In this document: in pieces, positions 33,206 through 33,260 of the stretch | How the letters are laid out: each line of letters opens with the position of its first letter | How positions within the stretch are numbered: the stretch's first letter is position 1 | Source: a bacterium | GTDB lineage: Bacteria > CLD3 | Assembly: GCA_020850775.1 (NCBI GenBank) | Contig: JADZEA010000064.1 | Span: 1-33,260, forward strand | Length of the DNA stretch: 33,260 nt | Direction: 5' to 3' | The notes under the pieces: model-generated | Databases searched by the model: none | What the model saw: the letters and a program-made list of their open reading frames with translations, nothing else | Told to the model about the DNA's origin: nothing | Position numbers and translations under genes: made by a program

Positions 33206-33260
33206 ATGAAACTAAGAAACAGAATGAGACCAGTTACGGATATTTCTACCGCTTCGCTTC
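33206..33260 (+). CDS. second ExbD/TolR protein (start only)
   Basis: Eighteen codons are visible from the ATG at 33206, three bases after the first exbD stop. They read MKLRNRMRPVTDISTASL, matching the cytoplasmic tail and the start of the Asp-containing helix of ExbD. Two consecutive exbD genes after exbB are common in FCB bacteria. The gene continues off the right edge. Confidence 0.8.
   Translation, partial: MKLRNRMRPVTDISTASL

Overview
The window is AT-rich DNA from a Gram-negative, respiring bacterium, most likely of the Bacteroidota/Ignavibacteriota/Chlorobiota (FCB) type. The indications are a carboxypeptidase-D-like TonB-dependent receptor paired with a DUF4249-type lipoprotein, an exbB/exbD set with long ExbD proteins, and large secreted proteins ending in fibronectin-III-like modules. 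Three good housekeeping-type promoters carry TTGACA, so the sigma-A promoters look ordinary. No tRNA, rRNA, CRISPR array or insertion sequence was seen, and no gene-free stretch exceeds 300 bases.

Layout. 1-4317 (minus strand): a partial outer-membrane lipoprotein, its TonB-dependent receptor, and pgk. 4479-5981 (+): an exported TPR protein. 6148-12927 (+): a probable operon with a TorD-family chaperone, a Tat-exported molybdopterin catalytic subunit, a four-cluster ferredoxin subunit, an NrfD membrane subunit, a PAS-type sigma-54 activator and a small membrane protein. 12924-13355 (minus): a coiled-coil protein with a cysteine-rich C-terminal module. 13494-16347 (+): a small exported protein, a small cytochrome with an unusual CX3CH haem motif, and a DUF3373-like outer-membrane barrel. 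16433-20450 (minus): a 1065-residue secreted protein and modB. 20704-21681 (+): a membrane-anchored dihaem cytochrome c. 21742-23844 (minus): modA and dnaA. About 23865-24065: a probable oriC with DnaA boxes. 24078-33260 (all +): a small unknown protein, a cobalamin adenosyltransferase, a thiolase, a TPR-alpha/beta hydrolase, an unknown exported protein, a LamG-domain secreted protein, a carboxy-terminal processing protease, exbB, exbD and the start of a second exbD.

How it fits together. The most interesting part is 6.0-16.4 kb. It looks like a self-contained, sigma-54-controlled anaerobic respiratory module of the polysulfide/thiosulfate-reductase type. Two transcription units, one for the oxidoreductase and one for the CX3CH cytochrome plus barrel, have matching architecture. 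Each has three TTGCAA sites at 10- and 12-base spacings (in mirrored order), then a GG-N10-GG/GA sigma-54 promoter roughly 85-100 bases downstream. The activator encoded inside the first operon is the obvious candidate to bind these sites. A third sigma-54-like promoter precedes the small exported protein at 13494, and a fourth, with a consensus -24 element, precedes the LamG protein at 28238. modA and modB nearby would supply molybdate for the enzyme's cofactor. The substrate cannot be read from the sequence.
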